Shown here: piece after piece, positions 1 to 8,699 of the stretch
How positions within the stretch are numbered: position 1 is the first letter of the stretch
Layout of the letters: each line of letters opens with the position of its first letter
Assembly: GCF_001294335.1 (NCBI RefSeq)
Contig: NZ_LGKG01000001.1
Location: 620,001-684,000 of the forward strand
Source: Streptomyces chattanoogensis
GTDB taxonomy: Bacteria > Actinomycetota > Actinomycetes > Streptomycetales > Streptomycetaceae
Direction of reading: 5' to 3'
Length of the DNA stretch: 64,000 nucleotides
The notes under the pieces: model-generated
The model's database searches: none
What the model saw: only the letters and a program-made list of their open reading frames with translations
What the model was told of the DNA's origin: nothing
Position numbers and translations under genes: made by a program

Positions 1-612
1 TCGTCTGGTCGCCATGATCTGTAGCCCGAGGAAGGGCAGTTCGGCGCACCTCTGCAAGTGTCGGATCTGCTCGCGCATTACCTCAGGGCCGCCGACGGGG
101 CGATGCAGGATCACCTCTTCCAAGACGAAGTTCATCATCGGCGGCGCGGGATCGCGTTCCAGGACCTTCTGGCGGCTGAGGCGTGCCGAGAGTCGTTCCT
201 CTGCCAACCCATTGCTGATCGGCGGGTACAGATAGGAGAAGAGCGCCCGCGCGTAGGCCTCGGTCTGGAGCAGCCCCGGCACAACCTGACTCTCGTACCA
301 GAGCAGGGTGAGCGCCTCCTCCTCATGCTCCACCAGGTCATGAACGAACGCCGGCAGCTTCTCCCGCTCCGGCACCTTCGACACCGCAACCGCCAACACC
401 CCCTTGGTGTCGAGGAGTTCATCCAACGTCTCGGCCAGATCGATCTTCAGGGGCCGGCGCCCCTGCTCGATCGAGCCGATGGTGTCGTCGTGCAGCCCCA
501 CCGCCTCCGCCAGCGCCGGTTGCGTCAGCCGGGCCGCCTTCCGGAAGTGGCTCAGCTGGGCTCCGATCACATGCCAGGACGTGATCCTCTTCGGTTTGTT
601 CGCCGGGTGCAT
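1..612 (-). CDS. XRE helix-turn-helix regulator with DUF5753 domain (C-terminus beyond window)
   Basis: About 204 residues are visible; the gene starts at ATG 612 and runs off the window's left edge, so the C-terminus is missing. Residues ~15-60 form an XRE-type helix-turn-helix (LTQPALAEAVGLHDDTIGSIE). The part after residue ~85 matches the DUF5753 region of Scr1/BldB-neighbour regulators (WYESQVVPGLLQTEAYARAL). In Streptomyces such regulators usually sit with a DUF397 protein and/or an RsbW-like ATPase. Here the divergent neighbour is such an ATPase, and the intergenic region holds a perfect inverted repeat at 654-682 that could be its operator. DNA-binding regulator is well supported; the target is inferred. 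Confidence 0.88.
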   Translation of the reverse strand, partial: MHPANKPKRITSWHVIGAQLSHFRKAARLTQPALAEAVGLHDDTIGSIEQGRRPLKIDLAETLDELLDTKGVLAVAVSKVPEREKLPAFVHDLVEHEEEALTLLWYESQVVPGLLQTEAYARALFSYLYPPISNGLAEERLSARLSRQKVLERDPAPPMMNFVLEEVILHRPVGGPEVMREQIRHLQRCAELPFLGLQIMATRR

Positions 613-653
613 GCGCGTTGCCTTCCCCCCGTCGTGACGGTCTGATGCGGCGC

Positions 654-682
654 GAAGTCGTACAACGGATCTGTACGACTTC
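654..682. promoter_or_regulatory. Perfect 11-bp inverted repeat between divergent genes
   Basis: The arms GAAGTCGTACA (654-664) and TGTACGACTTC (672-682) are exact reverse complements separated by 7 bp. The element lies 42 bp upstream of the DUF5753 regulator start and 43 bp upstream of the ATPase start at 725, so a bound dimer could control both. It has no T-tract, so an operator is more likely than a terminator. Confidence 0.55.
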
Positions 683-724
683 ACGCTGTGGTCCAGCGTA
701 ATGACAGGGTGTGACAGTGGCGCC

Positions 725-1201
725 ATGCAAAAGGAGATTCAGGCCGTCCGGATCCGCACGGCGTTCTACCGGCGCGACCGCCGAACCGTGCGGCTGGCCA
801 GGGAGTTCGCCCGTACCGCGCTCGCCGACTGGGACTTCCCGTACACGGCGGACGATGTCGTGCTCTGCGTGAGCGAACTGGCCACCAACGCCCTGCTGCA
901 CGGTGCCCCGCCGGGGCGTGGCTACCGGCTGTGGCTGGCGATGGGGGTGGCGGAGGGGCCGTTGCGGGTCGAGGTGCACGACAGTGGTGACGGGGTGCCG
1001 CGGGTGCCGGAGTGGGGCGGTGCGGCGAGTGAGGAGTCCGGGCGGGGGCTGATGCTGGTGTCCGCGCTCGCGGACAAGTGGGGAGTCGAGGAGCGCGGGC
1101 CGGGGAAGATCGTGTGGTGCGAGTGGTGGCCGCCGCGAGACGGTGCCAGTTGGGTGGATTTGGGGGAGTTTCTCGATTTTGTTCCGGTTAGTATCAATTA
1201 G
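725..1201 (+). CDS. RsbW-like ATP-binding protein (HATPase_c_2)
   Basis: 158 aa if started at ATG 725; an in-frame ATG at 701 would add 8 residues and neither has a convincing ribosome-binding site. The protein is a stand-alone GHKL ATPase: N-box ELATNALLHG, G1-type DSGDGVP and G2-type GRGLMLVSALAD. There is no sensor or transmembrane segment. The family are Ser/Thr kinases or decoys of the anti-sigma-factor type, which in Streptomyces are often paired with DUF5753 regulators; the divergent gene at 1-612 is such a regulator. A partner anti-anti-sigma or sigma factor is not adjacent, so the actual target is unknown. Confidence 0.85.
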   Translation: MQKEIQAVRIRTAFYRRDRRTVRLAREFARTALADWDFPYTADDVVLCVSELATNALLHGAPPGRGYRLWLAMGVAEGPLRVEVHDSGDGVPRVPEWGGAASEESGRGLMLVSALADKWGVEERGPGKIVWCEWWPPRDGASWVDLGEFLDFVPVSIN

Positions 1202-1330
1202 GGGGGAATTAAAGGCAGTTCTCGCCTCCAGTCCCTTGTGGGGAAGTCCACAAACCGACCTAAGGATCTTTTCGGGCTGGCACCCTGCTCCCCGAGGCGG
1301 GCCCGGCAGACCGTTGGGCCCCCGTCCCCT

Positions 1331-1362
1331 ACATCCGCACATCCGCACATCCGCACATCCGC
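1331..1362. repeat. Short tandem repeat, four 8-bp units
   Basis: Four exact copies of ACATCCGC lie head to tail in the leader region of the MMPL transporter gene. The unit is not a multiple of three and lies outside any supported coding sequence. It is probably a slippage-prone microsatellite; a regulatory role is not shown. Confidence 0.8.
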
Positions 1363-1427
1363 GCTCGGCACCACCCGTCACCCCGGGAGTTATCGACGCC
1401 CAACCCGGGAAGCAGACGACGAGGTCC

Positions 1428-3734
1428 GTGACCGCTCTGGCTCGCTGGTGCTTCAGGCGCCGCATCGTGGTGATCGTTCTCTGGCTCGCCGCCTTTGCGG
1501 GGGTCGCGGTGGCCGCGGGGGTGGCGGGATCGGCGTACTCGACCGATTACGAGGTCCCCGGGACCGAGTCCGGGCGGGCCGGTGCGCTGCTGGCGAAGGC
1601 GTTCCCCGGGCAGTCCGGGGACAGCGACACCATCGTGTGGCACACGGACGCGGGGTCGGTGCGGGCCAAGGCGGTCAAGAAGCGGATGACGCATGCGCTG
1701 CGGGAGGTCGCCGGGCTGCCGGGGGTCTCCGAGGTGCACAGCCCCTACGGGCGGGTCGCAGACGGCGCGCGGGGTGACGGCGCAAGGGGTGACGTGCCGG
1801 GTGACGCGGCGCAGCGCGCGCGGCAGATCAGCGAGGACGGGCACACCGCCTACGCCTCCGTCGTCTTCGACCGGCCGACCGACGAGCTGCACGCGGGCCA
1901 GGTCAGAAAGGTCGTGGACACCGCGCAGGCCGCCTCCGGGGACGGGCTCCAGGTGGAGCTGGGCGGCGCCGGGATCGCGCTGACCGAGGCGCCACGCGCC
2001 CAGCTGCCGGAGATCATCGGGTTGTGCGCGGCGGCCGTGGTGCTGTTCCTCGCCTTCGGCTCGCTCGCCGCAACGGTGCTGCCGATCATCACCGCGCTGG
2101 CCGCCGTCGGCACCGCCTCGGCCGGAATCACCCTGCTCGGCCACGTCATGACCGTCGCCGACTTCGCCCCCATGCTGGGCATGCTCATCGGCCTCGGTGT
2201 CGGCATCGACTATGCGCTGTTCATCGTCACCCGGCACCGCAAGGGCCTGCGGTCGGGACTGTCCGTCCAGGAGGCCGCCGAACGGGCCGTATCGGTGTCC
2301 GGGCGCGCCGTCGTCTTCGCCGGCGCCACCGTCTGCATCGCGCTGCTCGGCATGCTGGTCCTGCGGCTGAGCTTCCTCAACGGTGTCGCCCTCGCCGCCT
2401 CGCTCACCGTCGTCCTGACGGTCGCCGCCTCCGTCACCTTGCTGCCCGCCCTGCTCGGACTGATCGGGAACAGGGCCCTCAGCCGCCGCGAGCGCCGGCG
2501 GCTGGCGGAGCGCGGACCGCGGCCCGAACACCCCGCCGGGATCGCCGCCCGCTGGTCCTCCTTCGTCGAACGGCACCCCAAGCTGCTGGGGATGGCCGCG
2601 GCCGCCGTCATGATCGTCCTCGCGCTGCCGACGCTGGGCCTCCACCTGGGCACCTCCGACCAGGGCAACAATCCGGCCACCTCGACGACCCGTAAGGCGT
2701 ACGACCTGCTGGCGGGCGACGGTGCGGAGGGGGGCAACAAGGGGAACAACAAGGCGAGCGGCTTCGGGCCCGGGTTCAACGGGCCGCTGACGCTGGTCGG
2801 CAGTCTGGACGGCTCCAAGGACCGGCTGGCGTTCGACGAACTGCCGCACCGGCTGCGGCAGACGCCCGGCGTCGCCCAGGTCGGCGGGCCGGAGTTCGAC
2901 GGCAGCCGCAGCACCGGCGTGATCACGGTCGTACCGGACGGCTCCCCGCAGTCCCGGCAGACCTCCGACCTGGTACAGCGGCTGCGCTCCGACGTCCTCC
3001 CGGAGGCCGCGGACGGTACGACGATGCGGGTGTACGTCGGCGGCATCACCGCCGGCTACGACGACTTCGCCGCCGTCATCGTCGGCAAGCTGCCGCTCTT
3101 CGTCGGCGTCGTCATCGCGCTCGGCTCGGTCCTGCTGCTGCTCGCCTTCCGCAGCATCGGCATCCCGGTCAAGGCCGCGCTGATGAACGTCGCGGCGGTC
3201 GCCTCGTCCTTCGGGATCGTGGTCGCGATCTTCCAGTGGGGGTGGGGGAGCGAACTGCTGGGGCTGGGCAGCGCCGGGCCGATCGAGCCGTTCCTGCCGG
3301 TCATCATGGTGTCGGTGCTCTTCGGACTGTCCATGGACTACCAGGTGTTCCTGGTGTCCCGGATGTACGAGGAGTGGCAGCTGACCCGGGACAACCGCCG
3401 GGCGGTACGGGTCGGCCTCGCCGAGACCAGCCGGGTGATCAACTCCGCGGCGGTCATCATGATCGCGGTGTTCGCGGCGTTCATCCTCAGCGGCGACCGG
3501 ATCATCGCGATGTTCGGGATCGGGCTGGCTGCGGCCGTCGCCCTGGACGCCTTCGTGCTGCGTACGCTGCTGGTCCCCGCCCTGATGCATCTCCTCGGCG
3601 GAGCCAACTGGTGGCTGCCCTCCTGGCTGGACCGCCGGCTGCCCCGGATCAGCATCGAACCGCCGCCGGAGGGGGAGCGTCCGGCCGCCGGGCCCGGCCC
3701 GCGGGACGGCGAGAACCCGCTGGTGAGAGCGTAG
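1428..3734 (+). CDS. MMPL/RND-family membrane transporter
   Basis: 768 aa from GTG 1428, chosen because the first transmembrane helix (RRRIVVIVLWLAAFAGVAVA) begins a few residues later and GAGG lies just upstream. The protein shows the duplicated MMPL layout: helix 1, a large extracytoplasmic loop, a bundle of five to six helices, then the same again. The conserved acidic motifs of the proton relay are GLGVGIDYALFIVTRHR in the first half and GLSMDYQVFLVSRMYEEW in the second. Members export lipids, polyketides or drugs using the proton gradient; the substrate cannot be read from sequence. The 225-bp region upstream contains the tandem ACATCCGC repeat. No obvious partner gene follows. Confidence 0.93.
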   Translation: MTALARWCFRRRIVVIVLWLAAFAGVAVAAGVAGSAYSTDYEVPGTESGRAGALLAKAFPGQSGDSDTIVWHTDAGSVRAKAVKKRMTHALREVAGLPGVSEVHSPYGRVADGARGDGARGDVPGDAAQRARQISEDGHTAYASVVFDRPTDELHAGQVRKVVDTAQAASGDGLQVELGGAGIALTEAPRAQLPEIIGLCAAAVVLFLAFGSLAATVLPIITALAAVGTASAGITLLGHVMTVADFAPMLGMLIGLGVGIDYALFIVTRHRKGLRSGLSVQEAAERAVSVSGRAVVFAGATVCIALLGMLVLRLSFLNGVALAASLTVVLTVAASVTLLPALLGLIGNRALSRRERRRLAERGPRPEHPAGIAARWSSFVERHPKLLGMAAAAVMIVLALPTLGLHLGTSDQGNNPATSTTRKAYDLLAGDGAEGGNKGNNKASGFGPGFNGPLTLVGSLDGSKDRLAFDELPHRLRQTPGVAQVGGPEFDGSRSTGVITVVPDGSPQSRQTSDLVQRLRSDVLPEAADGTTMRVYVGGITAGYDDFAAVIVGKLPLFVGVVIALGSVLLLLAFRSIGIPVKAALMNVAAVASSFGIVVAIFQWGWGSELLGLGSAGPIEPFLPVIMVSVLFGLSMDYQVFLVSRMYEEWQLTRDNRRAVRVGLAETSRVINSAAVIMIAVFAAFILSGDRIIAMFGIGLAAAVALDAFVLRTLLVPALMHLLGGANWWLPSWLDRRLPRISIEPPPEGERPAAGPGPRDGENPLVRA

Positions 3735-3831
3735 GGCCAAGGGCCCGCCCCAGGGCGTGTCGCGGGTGCGTCGCCGGCCGTTCGCCGTCGTTCTCATCGG
3801 ACTCTCAGACACGGCACCTACGGTCGCGCCC

Positions 3832-4425
3832 ATGGGAACGACGACTGGAACGACGACCACGGACAAGCGCGCCGACGACGAGACCGCCCCTGAGGCGGAC
3901 GCGGCCCAGGAAACCGCCGCCACCGGCACGAGCACCGAACCGGAGGACGGGGGCCCCGCCGAGGGCTCCGGCGATCTCCAGGACACCACCGACGACACCC
4001 AGGACGACACCGAGGACTCTCCGGAAACCGCCCGGCCCACCGGCGTCGCGGCCGGCGCCGGGGCCGTGGTGGCCGCGGGGCTCGGCCTCGCCTCCGTCAC
4101 CGGCACCTGGCTCGGGACGCTGATGTCCGAGCGGCAGAAGCTGGTCGGGCAGATCGGGCTCCAGTCGGGCAAGGTCACCGACCCGATCGCCGCCGCCTAC
4201 GGCACCCCCTGGCACACCACCGCCCTGGTCAACGGCGTCTTCGCGCTGCTCGCCATGATCGTCGCCGGTGTGGCGCTGACCCAGGCGCGCACCACCTGGG
4301 TACGGGCCGTCGCCTGGGGCGGACTGGTGCTCGGCGTCCTCGGCCTGTTCATCGCGGCGGGGATGTACCTCGACCTGTTCGCGAGCATGCCCGCCATCCC
4401 TAAGGGCGCCGCGCCCGGTGCCTGA
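3832..4425 (+). CDS. Membrane protein with acidic Thr/Glu/Asp-rich N-terminus
   Basis: 197 aa from ATG 3832. An upstream in-frame GTG at 3757 would extend it by 25 residues, but the hexamer TACGGT a few bases before 3832 suggests a leaderless start there. Residues 1-65 are low-complexity and acidic (Thr, Asp, Glu, Ala, Pro). A hydrophobic segment follows (GVAAGAGAVVAAGLGLASVTG), then a polar stretch, then two transmembrane helices near the C-terminus (TALVNGVFALLAMIVAGVAL and AVAWGGLVLGVLGLFIAAGM). I do not recognise a family. It looks like a small Streptomyces membrane protein with a long disordered tail. Confidence 0.75.
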   Translation: MGTTTGTTTTDKRADDETAPEADAAQETAATGTSTEPEDGGPAEGSGDLQDTTDDTQDDTEDSPETARPTGVAAGAGAVVAAGLGLASVTGTWLGTLMSERQKLVGQIGLQSGKVTDPIAAAYGTPWHTTALVNGVFALLAMIVAGVALTQARTTWVRAVAWGGLVLGVLGLFIAAGMYLDLFASMPAIPKGAAPGA

Positions 4426-4639
4426 GCCCCGTACGCATGACGGTGCCGGAATCTAAGGCCCGTAAGGGCGGCCCCAACGGTTTCTAAGGACCGCGCGGGC
4501 CGCCCCGCGGGTTTCTGAGTCTCGTACGGGCACGAAGATCGGGAACTCTCCCGATGCGGTGGACCCCCCTTGGCGACGAGGCTTGAGGACGTCAGCAAGC
4601 GTCAGCAAGCCGTTCCACCGAGTCGTCAGGAGAGACACC

Positions 4640-4828
4640 ATGTTCCGTTCCGAGCTGGAACTGAGGGTCCGTTACGAGGAACTGCGCCGCGAGGCCGACC
4701 GGCAGCGGCTGGTCCGCCAGGCGGTCGAGGGGCGCCCGGCCGGTGCCCGTTCCGGGGAGAACGAACCCGAAGGGCGGGTGAGTAGTCGGCGGGGCCGGTG
4801 GCTGCGGGTACGCCGCGCCGCCGTCTGA
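4640..4828 (+). CDS. Small basic protein of unknown function
   Basis: 62 aa from ATG 4640 with a clear Shine-Dalgarno AGGAGA six bases upstream. The N-terminal half (MFRSELELRVRYEELRREAD) is predicted to be an amphipathic, possibly coiled helix; the C-terminal third is Arg-rich. I do not recognise a domain. It sits 57 bp before the LuxR-type regulator start and reads the same way, so the two may be co-transcribed. The ribosome-binding site and GC-rich codon use make it probably real. Confidence 0.65.
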   Translation: MFRSELELRVRYEELRREADRQRLVRQAVEGRPAGARSGENEPEGRVSSRRGRWLRVRRAAV

Positions 4829-4885
4829 CCCTGCGCCACCATCCGTGTGGAGAAACACAGTGCCGGATTGTCGGACCCCTGTGCG

Positions 4886-7800
4886 ATGCTCAGCAGCGTG
4901 CAGACCAGGTCCGTCAGTCCCGTGTTCGTCGGCCGCGCGGCCGAGTTGGCCGCGCTGCGCGACGCGCTCGCCCGTACCGCGGCGTCCGGAGCGCCGCAGG
5001 CGATCCTCATCGGCGGCGAGGCCGGGGTCGGCAAGACCCGGCTGATCGAGGAGTTCACCGAATCGGCCCGCGCCCAGGGCGCGCTGGTCGCGCTCGGCGG
5101 CTCCATCGAGATCGGCTCCGAGGGCCTGCCGTACGCCCCCTTCTCCGCGGTCCTGCACACCCTCAATGCCCATCTGCCCGACGAACTCGCCGCCGCCGTC
5201 GCCGGTCAGGAGGGCGAACTCGCCCGCATCCTGCCGGAGTTGGGGGAAGCGGCGGGCGAGGCCCACGACGAGGAGACCGGCCGCGCCCGCCTCTTCGAGC
5301 TCACCGCCCGCCTCCTGGAGCGGCTCGCCGCACGGCGCAGCCTCGTCCTCGTCATCGAGGACCTCCACTGGGCCGACCGCTCCACCCGCGAACTCCTCGC
5401 CTACCTCCTGCGGGCGCTGCACAAGTCCGGCGTCCTCCTGGTCGCGACCTACCGCTCCGACGACATCCACCGCCGCCACCCGCTGCGCCCCTTCCTCGCC
5501 GAGATCGACCGGACGCGGACGGTCCGGCGCGTCGAGCTGGCCCGCTTCAACCGCGCCGAGGTCCGCTCCCAGCTCGCCGGGATCACCGGCAGCGAGCCCG
5601 AGGAAACCACCGTCGACCGGGTCTTCAAGCGCTCCGAGGGCAATGCCTTCTTCGTCGAGGAGCTGGCCCGCAGCATCGCCGACGGCTGTCTGCACGGCCT
5701 GAGCGACCCGCTGCGCGATCTGCTGCTGGTGCGCGTCGAGGCGCTGCCCGAGGACGCCCAGCGGGTGGTGCGCATCGTCTCCGAGGGCGGCTCCACGGTC
5801 GAGTACGAACTCCTCGCCGCCGTCGCCGGGATGCCCGAGGACACCCTCATCGAGGCGCTGCGGGCAGCCGTCGGCAGCAACACCCTGGTGCCCACCCAGG
5901 ACGGTACGGGCTACCGCTTCCGGCACGCCCTCGTCCGCGAGGCCGTCGTCGACGATCTGCTGCCCGGCGAGCGCACCCGCCTCAACCGCCGCTACGCCCA
6001 GGCCCTGGAGGCCAACCCCTCCCTGGTCCGCGCCGACGCCTGCGCCACCCGCCTGGCCAGCTACTGGTACCACGCCCATGACGCCGCCAAGGCGCTGCCC
6101 GCCGTCCTCGCCGCCTCCGTCCAGGCCCGCCGCCGCCATGCCTACGCCGAGCAGCTGCGGCTGCTGGACCGCGCCCTGGAGCTGTGGGACGACGCACCGG
6201 TGGAGGTCCGCCAGAGCGTGCGCCCGGTGGACTACGCCGAGGCATACCCGGCGTGCGGCTGCAACGAGGAGGCGCTGCGCTTCCTCGACCTGCTCGCCGA
6301 GATCGCGGTGGCCGCCCGGCTGTCCGGCGACGGCGAGCGGGCCTTCACCATCACCAAGCGCGCCCTGCGCGCGCTGCGCGAGGAGCACGACCCCCTTCGC
6401 GAGGCGTGGTTCCTGATGCAGCGCTCCCGGCTCGTCCAGCGCACCGGCCGCGGCAACGGCTGGGCCGATCTGGGCAAGGCACAGGAGCTGATGAGCGGGC
6501 TGCCGCCGTCCTCGGTGCACGCCGCGGTCATGGACCGAGTCGCGGGCTGGCAGGTGCTGCACACACCGGGGCCCGGCACGTTCACGACGGCCGAACGGGC
6601 CGTGGAGCTGGCCCAGTCGGTCGGCGACGAAGAGGCTGAGCTCAACTCCCGGGTGACGCTGGCCGGCCTGCGCGTCGACGCGGGCGAGGTCGAGGGCGGC
6701 CTGGCCGACTTCCGTACCGCCCTCGAACGCTCCATGGACCGCGGCTACTTCTCCGTCATCGGCCGCGGCCACATCAACCTCTCCTCCGCCCTGGAGGGCG
6801 TCGGCCGCTCCCGCGAGGCCGTCGAGGTCGCCAACCGGGGCGTCGAACTCACCCTCCGCTACGGCCTGAAGGACACCGCGAGCTGGGTGGCGGGCAACCT
6901 CGCCGAATCGCTGCACTCGCTGGGCCGCTGGGAGGAGGCGGGCCGGGCCGCCGACGACGCCGGCCAGCTCTCCCAGAGCCGCCGCTCCATGGCGCTGGCC
7001 GTCAACCGCCGCGCCGAGCTGGCCCTGGACGCGGGCGATCTCACCGCCGCCGAGCGCCGGCTCGCCCTCGCCCAGGAGAGCTACGGCACCCACGACCCCC
7101 AGCCCCAGCACGCCATCCCGATGGCCCGCCATGCCCTGCGCCTCGCCGCGGGCCGGGGCCGGCTGCTCGACGCCCGCGGCGTCCTCGAGCAGACCCTGGA
7201 CGCCGGATTCCCGCCCGGTACCGCGCGCTACGCCTGGCCGCTGCTGTGGTCGGCCACGGCCGCCGAGTCGGATGCCCGGGGACTGCCCGCCGCCGAGCCC
7301 GGCCGGGCCGAGGTCCTCGCCCGGATCCGCGACGCCGCCGGGCGGCTGCCGTGCTTCTCCCCGGTCTGGGCGGCGTACGCCCTCGCGGTCGACGCCGAAC
7401 TCCGCCGCGCCGAGGGCCGGGAGGCGCCCGACGCCTGGGCCGCCGCGGCCGGCGCCTTCGAGCCCCTGGAGCGCCCGCACGAGCACGCCCTGGCCTGCTA
7501 CCGCTGGGCCGAATCGCTGCTCCACGGCACCGAGCGCGCCACCACGGGACTGGACGGCCGCACCCCGCGCGAGACCGCTGTCCTCCTCCTCGCCCAGGCC
7601 CACGCCGCCGCCACCACACTGGGCGCCCGCCCCCTGGCCGAGGAGGCCGAACTCCTCGCCCAGCGCGCCCGCATACCCCTCCCCGGCCTGACCGCGGCTG
7701 CCGCACCCTCCCCGGCCGCCGAGCCCCGCACCCCCGCAGCCCCCGCCGAATCGCTGGGCCTGACGCGCCGGGAACGCGACGTACTCCGCCTGGTCGCCGA

Positions 7801-7963
7801 TGGCCGCAGCAACCGCCAGATAGCCGACGCCCTGTTCATCTCGCCCAAGACCGCCAGCGTCCATGTCTCCAACATCCTCGCCAAGCTGGGCGTCTCCGGC
7901 CGCGGCGAGGCGGGCGCGGTGGCCCACCGACTCCGGCTGTTCGGAGAGCCGACGAGCCGGTGA
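4886..7963 (+). CDS. LuxR-family ATP-binding regulator (LAL type)
   Basis: 1025 aa from ATG 4886; starts at GTG 4847 or GTG 4898 are possible and none has a strong ribosome-binding site. Residues ~43-51 are a Walker A P-loop (GGEAGVGKT), followed by a Walker B-type LVLVIEDLHWAD, so the N-terminal third is a STAND-like AAA ATPase. The middle ~500 residues are Ala/Leu/Arg-rich helical repeats resembling TPR. The last ~65 residues are a LuxR/GerE helix-turn-helix (LTRRERDVLRLVADGRSNRQ, then SPKTASVHVSNILAKLGVSG). Members are large ATP-dependent activators of carbohydrate or secondary-metabolite genes. Its stop overlaps the next start (GTGA), so it is translationally coupled to the acetyltransferase. 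Confidence 0.92.
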   Translation: MLSSVQTRSVSPVFVGRAAELAALRDALARTAASGAPQAILIGGEAGVGKTRLIEEFTESARAQGALVALGGSIEIGSEGLPYAPFSAVLHTLNAHLPDELAAAVAGQEGELARILPELGEAAGEAHDEETGRARLFELTARLLERLAARRSLVLVIEDLHWADRSTRELLAYLLRALHKSGVLLVATYRSDDIHRRHPLRPFLAEIDRTRTVRRVELARFNRAEVRSQLAGITGSEPEETTVDRVFKRSEGNAFFVEELARSIADGCLHGLSDPLRDLLLVRVEALPEDAQRVVRIVSEGGSTVEYELLAAVAGMPEDTLIEALRAAVGSNTLVPTQDGTGYRFRHALVREAVVDDLLPGERTRLNRRYAQALEANPSLVRADACATRLASYWYHAHDAAKALPAVLAASVQARRRHAYAEQLRLLDRALELWDDAPVEVRQSVRPVDYAEAYPACGCNEEALRFLDLLAEIAVAARLSGDGERAFTITKRALRALREEHDPLREAWFLMQRSRLVQRTGRGNGWADLGKAQELMSGLPPSSVHAAVMDRVAGWQVLHTPGPGTFTTAERAVELAQSVGDEEAELNSRVTLAGLRVDAGEVEGGLADFRTALERSMDRGYFSVIGRGHINLSSALEGVGRSREAVEVANRGVELTLRYGLKDTASWVAGNLAESLHSLGRWEEAGRAADDAGQLSQSRRSMALAVNRRAELALDAGDLTAAERRLALAQESYGTHDPQPQHAIPMARHALRLAAGRGRLLDARGVLEQTLDAGFPPGTARYAWPLLWSATAAESDARGLPAAEPGRAEVLARIRDAAGRLPCFSPVWAAYALAVDAELRRAEGREAPDAWAAAAGAFEPLERPHEHALACYRWAESLLHGTERATTGLDGRTPRETAVLLLAQAHAAATTLGARPLAEEAELLAQRARIPLPGLTAAAAPSPAAEPRTPAAPAESLGLTRRERDVLRLVADGRSNRQIADALFISPKTASVHVSNILAKLGVSGRGEAGAVAHRLRLFGEPTSR

Positions 7964-8448
7964 TCATCAGGGCCGCCCGCGAGAGGGACGTCCCCGGCTT
8001 CCTGGAGCCGGCGGCCCAGGTGGAGCACTGGTCCGGCCCGATGGCCGGTGACCCCGGCTTCCGTGCCGCGGTGGACCGGCACATCGGCAGGTCCACCGCG
8101 CTGGTCGCGGTGTCGCCACAGCGTCAAGTCCCCCTCGGCGGGCTGCTGTTCAGCGTGAAGGAGGCGACGGGTGCGGGGGAGTCCCCGACGTACCACGTGC
8201 GCCGGCTCGTCGTCGCCGAGCGGGCACGGGGGAGGGGCGTCGGCCGGGCGCTGCCGGCGGATGCCCTGCGCAGGTTCGTACGGGGCCCGGGGACCGTGGA
8301 GGTGATCACCTTCGGCCCCGACCACCCGGGCGCCGTCGCGAGTGCCGCCTGCGCCTTCTACGAGGCCTTGGGCTTCGCTCCGGCCGAGGCGGCCGGAGCG
8401 GGCCCCGAATGCGGTTCACGCCAAATGTTCCGGATGCCCCTCGGCTGA
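7960..8448 (+). CDS. GNAT-family N-acetyltransferase
   Basis: 162 aa from GTG 7960, overlapping the LuxR gene stop by 4 bp. The acetyl-CoA binding motif A is present as VRRLVVAERARGRGVGRAL (R-x-x-G-x-G), with the C-terminal YEALGFAP motif typical of the fold. The acyl acceptor is unknown. Coupling to the LAL regulator suggests co-expression. The 3' end converges with and overlaps the DUF6191 gene by about 30 bp. Confidence 0.85.
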   Translation: MIIRAARERDVPGFLEPAAQVEHWSGPMAGDPGFRAAVDRHIGRSTALVAVSPQRQVPLGGLLFSVKEATGAGESPTYHVRRLVVAERARGRGVGRALPADALRRFVRGPGTVEVITFGPDHPGAVASAACAFYEALGFAPAEAAGAGPECGSRQMFRMPLG

Positions 8449-8616
8449 CGGCCGCGGACGCGGCGCCTTGACGACGACGGTCCCGGACGAGAGGTCTATC
8501 GGGCCCTCCCCGGGATCGCCGTCCCCCACGTCATCGACGACGAGCGACATCTTCTGCCGCTCCTCGTCGGTGTGCTTACGGCCGGGTGCGAACAGTTCCT
8601 CCACAACGTTGAACAC
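8416..8616 (-). CDS. DUF6191-type small protein
   Basis: 66 aa from GTG 8616, preceded on the minus strand by GGGGA. The start FNVVEELFAPGRKHTDEERQ and the later GDGDPGEGPIDLSSGTVVV match the small Streptomyces family annotated DUF6191. The function is unknown. No signal peptide or membrane helix is visible. It converges on the GNAT gene with a short 3' overlap. Confidence 0.8.
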   Translation of the reverse strand: MFNVVEELFAPGRKHTDEERQKMSLVVDDVGDGDPGEGPIDLSSGTVVVKAPRPRPSAEGHPEHLA

Positions 8617-8699
8617 GTGTCCCCTTTCGGTGCGACCCGTCCCCCGCACCCGAGTCTAGGCAGGCCGCCCGGAAAAGGGATCAGTTCTCCCGAACCGGA

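Noticed and set aside
1235..1252. TTGTGG-N6-CCACAA resembling DnaA boxes
   Set aside because: Single imperfect site, not the TTGTCCACA consensus, no clustering and no dnaA/dnaN genes nearby.
1331..1362. Possible CRISPR-like repeat
   Set aside because: Units are only 8 bp with no spacers; a simple tandem repeat.
1329..4178. Long minus-strand open frame (949 codons) opposite the MMPL gene
   Set aside because: Mirror of a GC-biased real gene; the product is Gly/Asp/Arg-rich without any domain.
4592..7927. Minus-strand open frame of 1111 codons opposite the LuxR-type regulator
   Set aside because: Low-complexity Gly/Ala/Val composition; the plus-strand protein has clear P-loop and helix-turn-helix motifs.
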